6,696 bases of DNA from Acidobacteriaceae bacterium (GTDB lineage Bacteria; Acidobacteriota; Terriglobia; Terriglobales; Acidobacteriaceae): positions 21,232 through 27,927 of the forward strand of contig PMHC01000115.1 of assembly GCA_003156495.1 (NCBI GenBank), written 5' to 3'. Under the pieces are notes generated by a model. That model had not been told where the DNA came from and made no database searches. It saw only the letters and a list, made by a program, of their open reading frames with translations. Of the stretch, positions 6,005 through 6,696 are shown piece by piece. The translations under genes and the position numbers were made by a program. Every line of letters starts with the position of its first letter. Positions within the stretch are counted from its first letter, which is position 1.

Positions 6005-6403
6005 ATGTCGTCTATCAATTCGATTTTAAGTTCATTACAAAACTACAGCACAAGCCTTTCGGGCAGTTCGGCGTCTTCGGCTCTGGCGTCTTCGGCTTTC
6101 TCGTCGAACGACAACGCTTCCATCTTGGGCAGTTCGGCGAGCAGTTCTACAGCCGACGCATTCCTCAATCTGATGGATGATATTTCATCCGAAATTGCAC
6201 AAACTTCGCCCTCGGATTCGGCCAGCAGCAGCCAGAGCAGCAGCGTAAGCTCAAGCAGCTATGCGGATTTGATGAACAACTTCGCGAACGACGCCAGCGC
6301 CGCGGGCAACACGTGGGCCGCGGATTTCTATAAACAGCTTGCGACTTCCGCACTGAGCGGCAGCGACAGCATCACCGGAACGCAGATCAACACGGCCGCC
6401 TGA
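6005..6403 (+). CDS. Serine-rich acidic small protein of unknown function
   Basis: A 132-residue protein I do not recognise. Forty-two residues are serine (32 %). There are about ten acidic residues against a single lysine and no arginine, and there is no cysteine. No signal peptide or transmembrane segment is visible. Its N-terminal part (MSSINSILSSLQNYSTSL) could form an amphipathic helix. The middle is low complexity with repeats (GSSASS at about 20-25 and again 22 residues later; ASSAL/ASSAF; a Ser run near 74-85). The last third (YADLMNNFANDASAAGNTWA, then ADFYKQLATSAL) looks like a helical segment. Such composition, with disordered serine-rich core between helical ends, is seen in some secreted filament or adhesion proteins exported without a Sec signal, but this is only an analogy. 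The strong ribosome site and sigma-54-like promoter argue that it is a real, regulated gene. It is convergent with hypE. Confidence 0.75.
   Translation: MSSINSILSSLQNYSTSLSGSSASSALASSAFSSNDNASILGSSASSSTADAFLNLMDDISSEIAQTSPSDSASSSQSSSVSSSSYADLMNNFANDASAAGNTWAADFYKQLATSALSGSDSITGTQINTAA
6061..6139 (+). repeat. Short direct repeats inside the serine-rich gene
   Basis: GGGCAGTTCGGCG occurs at 6061-6073 and 6127-6139 (66 bp, 22 codons apart). GGCGTCTTCGGCT occurs at 6070-6082 and 6085-6097 (15 bp, 5 codons apart). Both periods keep the reading frame, so the low-complexity serine/alanine region probably grew by in-frame duplication and may vary in length between strains. Confidence 0.6.
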
Positions 6404-6415
6404 GCTTTCGGGCGG

Positions 6416-6480
6416 CTCATCCGGCAAGTTGGCGCAGAAGGCCAAGTGGGCGGGTAAAGGCGCAAGGATCGCCGGCTGAG
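6416..6480. terminator. Inverted repeat spanning the convergent gap, possible bidirectional terminator
   Basis: CTCATCCGGC (6416-6425) pairs with GCCGGCTGAG (6471-6480) at 9 of 10 positions across 45 nt, filling the gap between the serine-rich gene and hypE. A second, closer stem, GCCGCC (6395-6400) with GGCGGC (6411-6416), straddles the TGA stop. Neither is followed by a T-tract, so this is not a standard intrinsic terminator; a transcript-end structure is inferred only from position. Confidence 0.3.
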
Positions 6481-6481
6481 T

Positions 6482-6696
6482 TTAGCAGATGCGCGGCAAC
6501 TGTTCGCCGATCATCGTGGGAATCACGCGATTGGCGCCCATCGCCGTACGCGCTACCAGCATCCGTTTGTGCTCGGCGGTCACGCTGCCGATGCGTGCGG
6601 CGTTTTTGCCCAACGGATGCGCGCGCAGCACCTCTAACACGCGCTCGGCGGCATTGGGCGCGACGAAAAAAACTGCCTTGCCCTCGTTGGCCACGT
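6482..6696 (-). CDS. hypE: [NiFe]-hydrogenase maturation protein HypE, C-terminal part
   Basis: The last 71 complete codons of a gene running off the right edge. HypE works with HypF to make the cyanide ligands of the [NiFe]-hydrogenase active site: HypF carbamoylates the C-terminal cysteine of HypE, and HypE dehydrates it in an ATP-dependent step to a thiocyanate. The fragment ends in GEQLPRIC, the diagnostic PRIC tail whose final cysteine carries the modification. Before it are VANEGK (family pattern LANEGK), a helix with ERVLEVLRAHPLGKNAARIG, and the MGANRVIP stretch, all typical of the C-terminal domain. The gene is intact as far as it is seen, stopping with TAA at 6482-6484 right after the cysteine. 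Further hyp genes and a hydrogenase are expected upstream (to the right). The annotation is confident despite the short fragment. Confidence 0.93.
   Translation of the reverse strand, partial: VANEGKAVFFVAPNAAERVLEVLRAHPLGKNAARIGSVTAEHKRMLVARTAMGANRVIPTMIGEQLPRIC

Noticed and set aside
6070..6139. CRISPR-like repetition
   Set aside because: Repeats are 13 bp, unevenly spaced (15 and 66 bp) and lie in frame in a serine-rich coding sequence.

Overview
The window is a GC-rich bacterial chromosome segment, most likely from an Acidobacteriota (Terriglobia-like) genome. That assignment is inferred from the gene mix: a short-type EF-Ts, a secreted S53 (sedolisin/kumamolisin) peptidase, which that phylum carries in large numbers, an acidobacterial-looking xylose-isomerase-like TIM barrel, and a HypE. 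It has not been tested by any search.

Layout. At the left edge (+) is the 3' part of tsf (elongation factor Ts), closed by two hairpins, the second a textbook Rho-independent terminator. It converges with a minus-strand pair: gltX (glutamyl-tRNA synthetase) and, 3 nt after its stop, a GTG-started dual-specificity/tyrosine phosphatase whose ribosome binding site lies inside the end of gltX. A 198-bp divergent intergenic region with a perfect 10-bp direct repeat at one-helical-turn spacing separates gltX from a plus-strand sugar-phosphate isomerase/epimerase-type TIM barrel. That gene converges on a lipoprotein S53 peptidase (-). Between the two stop codons is a 116-bp element with perfect 17-bp terminal inverted repeats beginning and ending in TA. 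It looks like a MITE, and its outermost TAG is the stop codon of the peptidase.

Right part. A 328-bp gap upstream of the peptidase ends in a close match to a sigma-54 (-24/-12) promoter and a strong Shine-Dalgarno. Both are correctly placed for a 132-residue, 32 % serine, acidic, cysteine-free protein of unknown function. It converges on the last 71 codons of hypE ([NiFe]-hydrogenase maturation), which ends in the diagnostic PRIC tail.

How the genes relate. The window is mostly housekeeping (translation: tsf, gltX) plus accessory functions, and I see no single pathway linking them. The gltX-phosphatase pair is the only clear operon. The two places most worth a second look are the inverted-repeat element at the end of the peptidase gene and the sigma-54-like unit driving the serine-rich protein beside hypE. 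I did not find a convincing multi-gene novel system.
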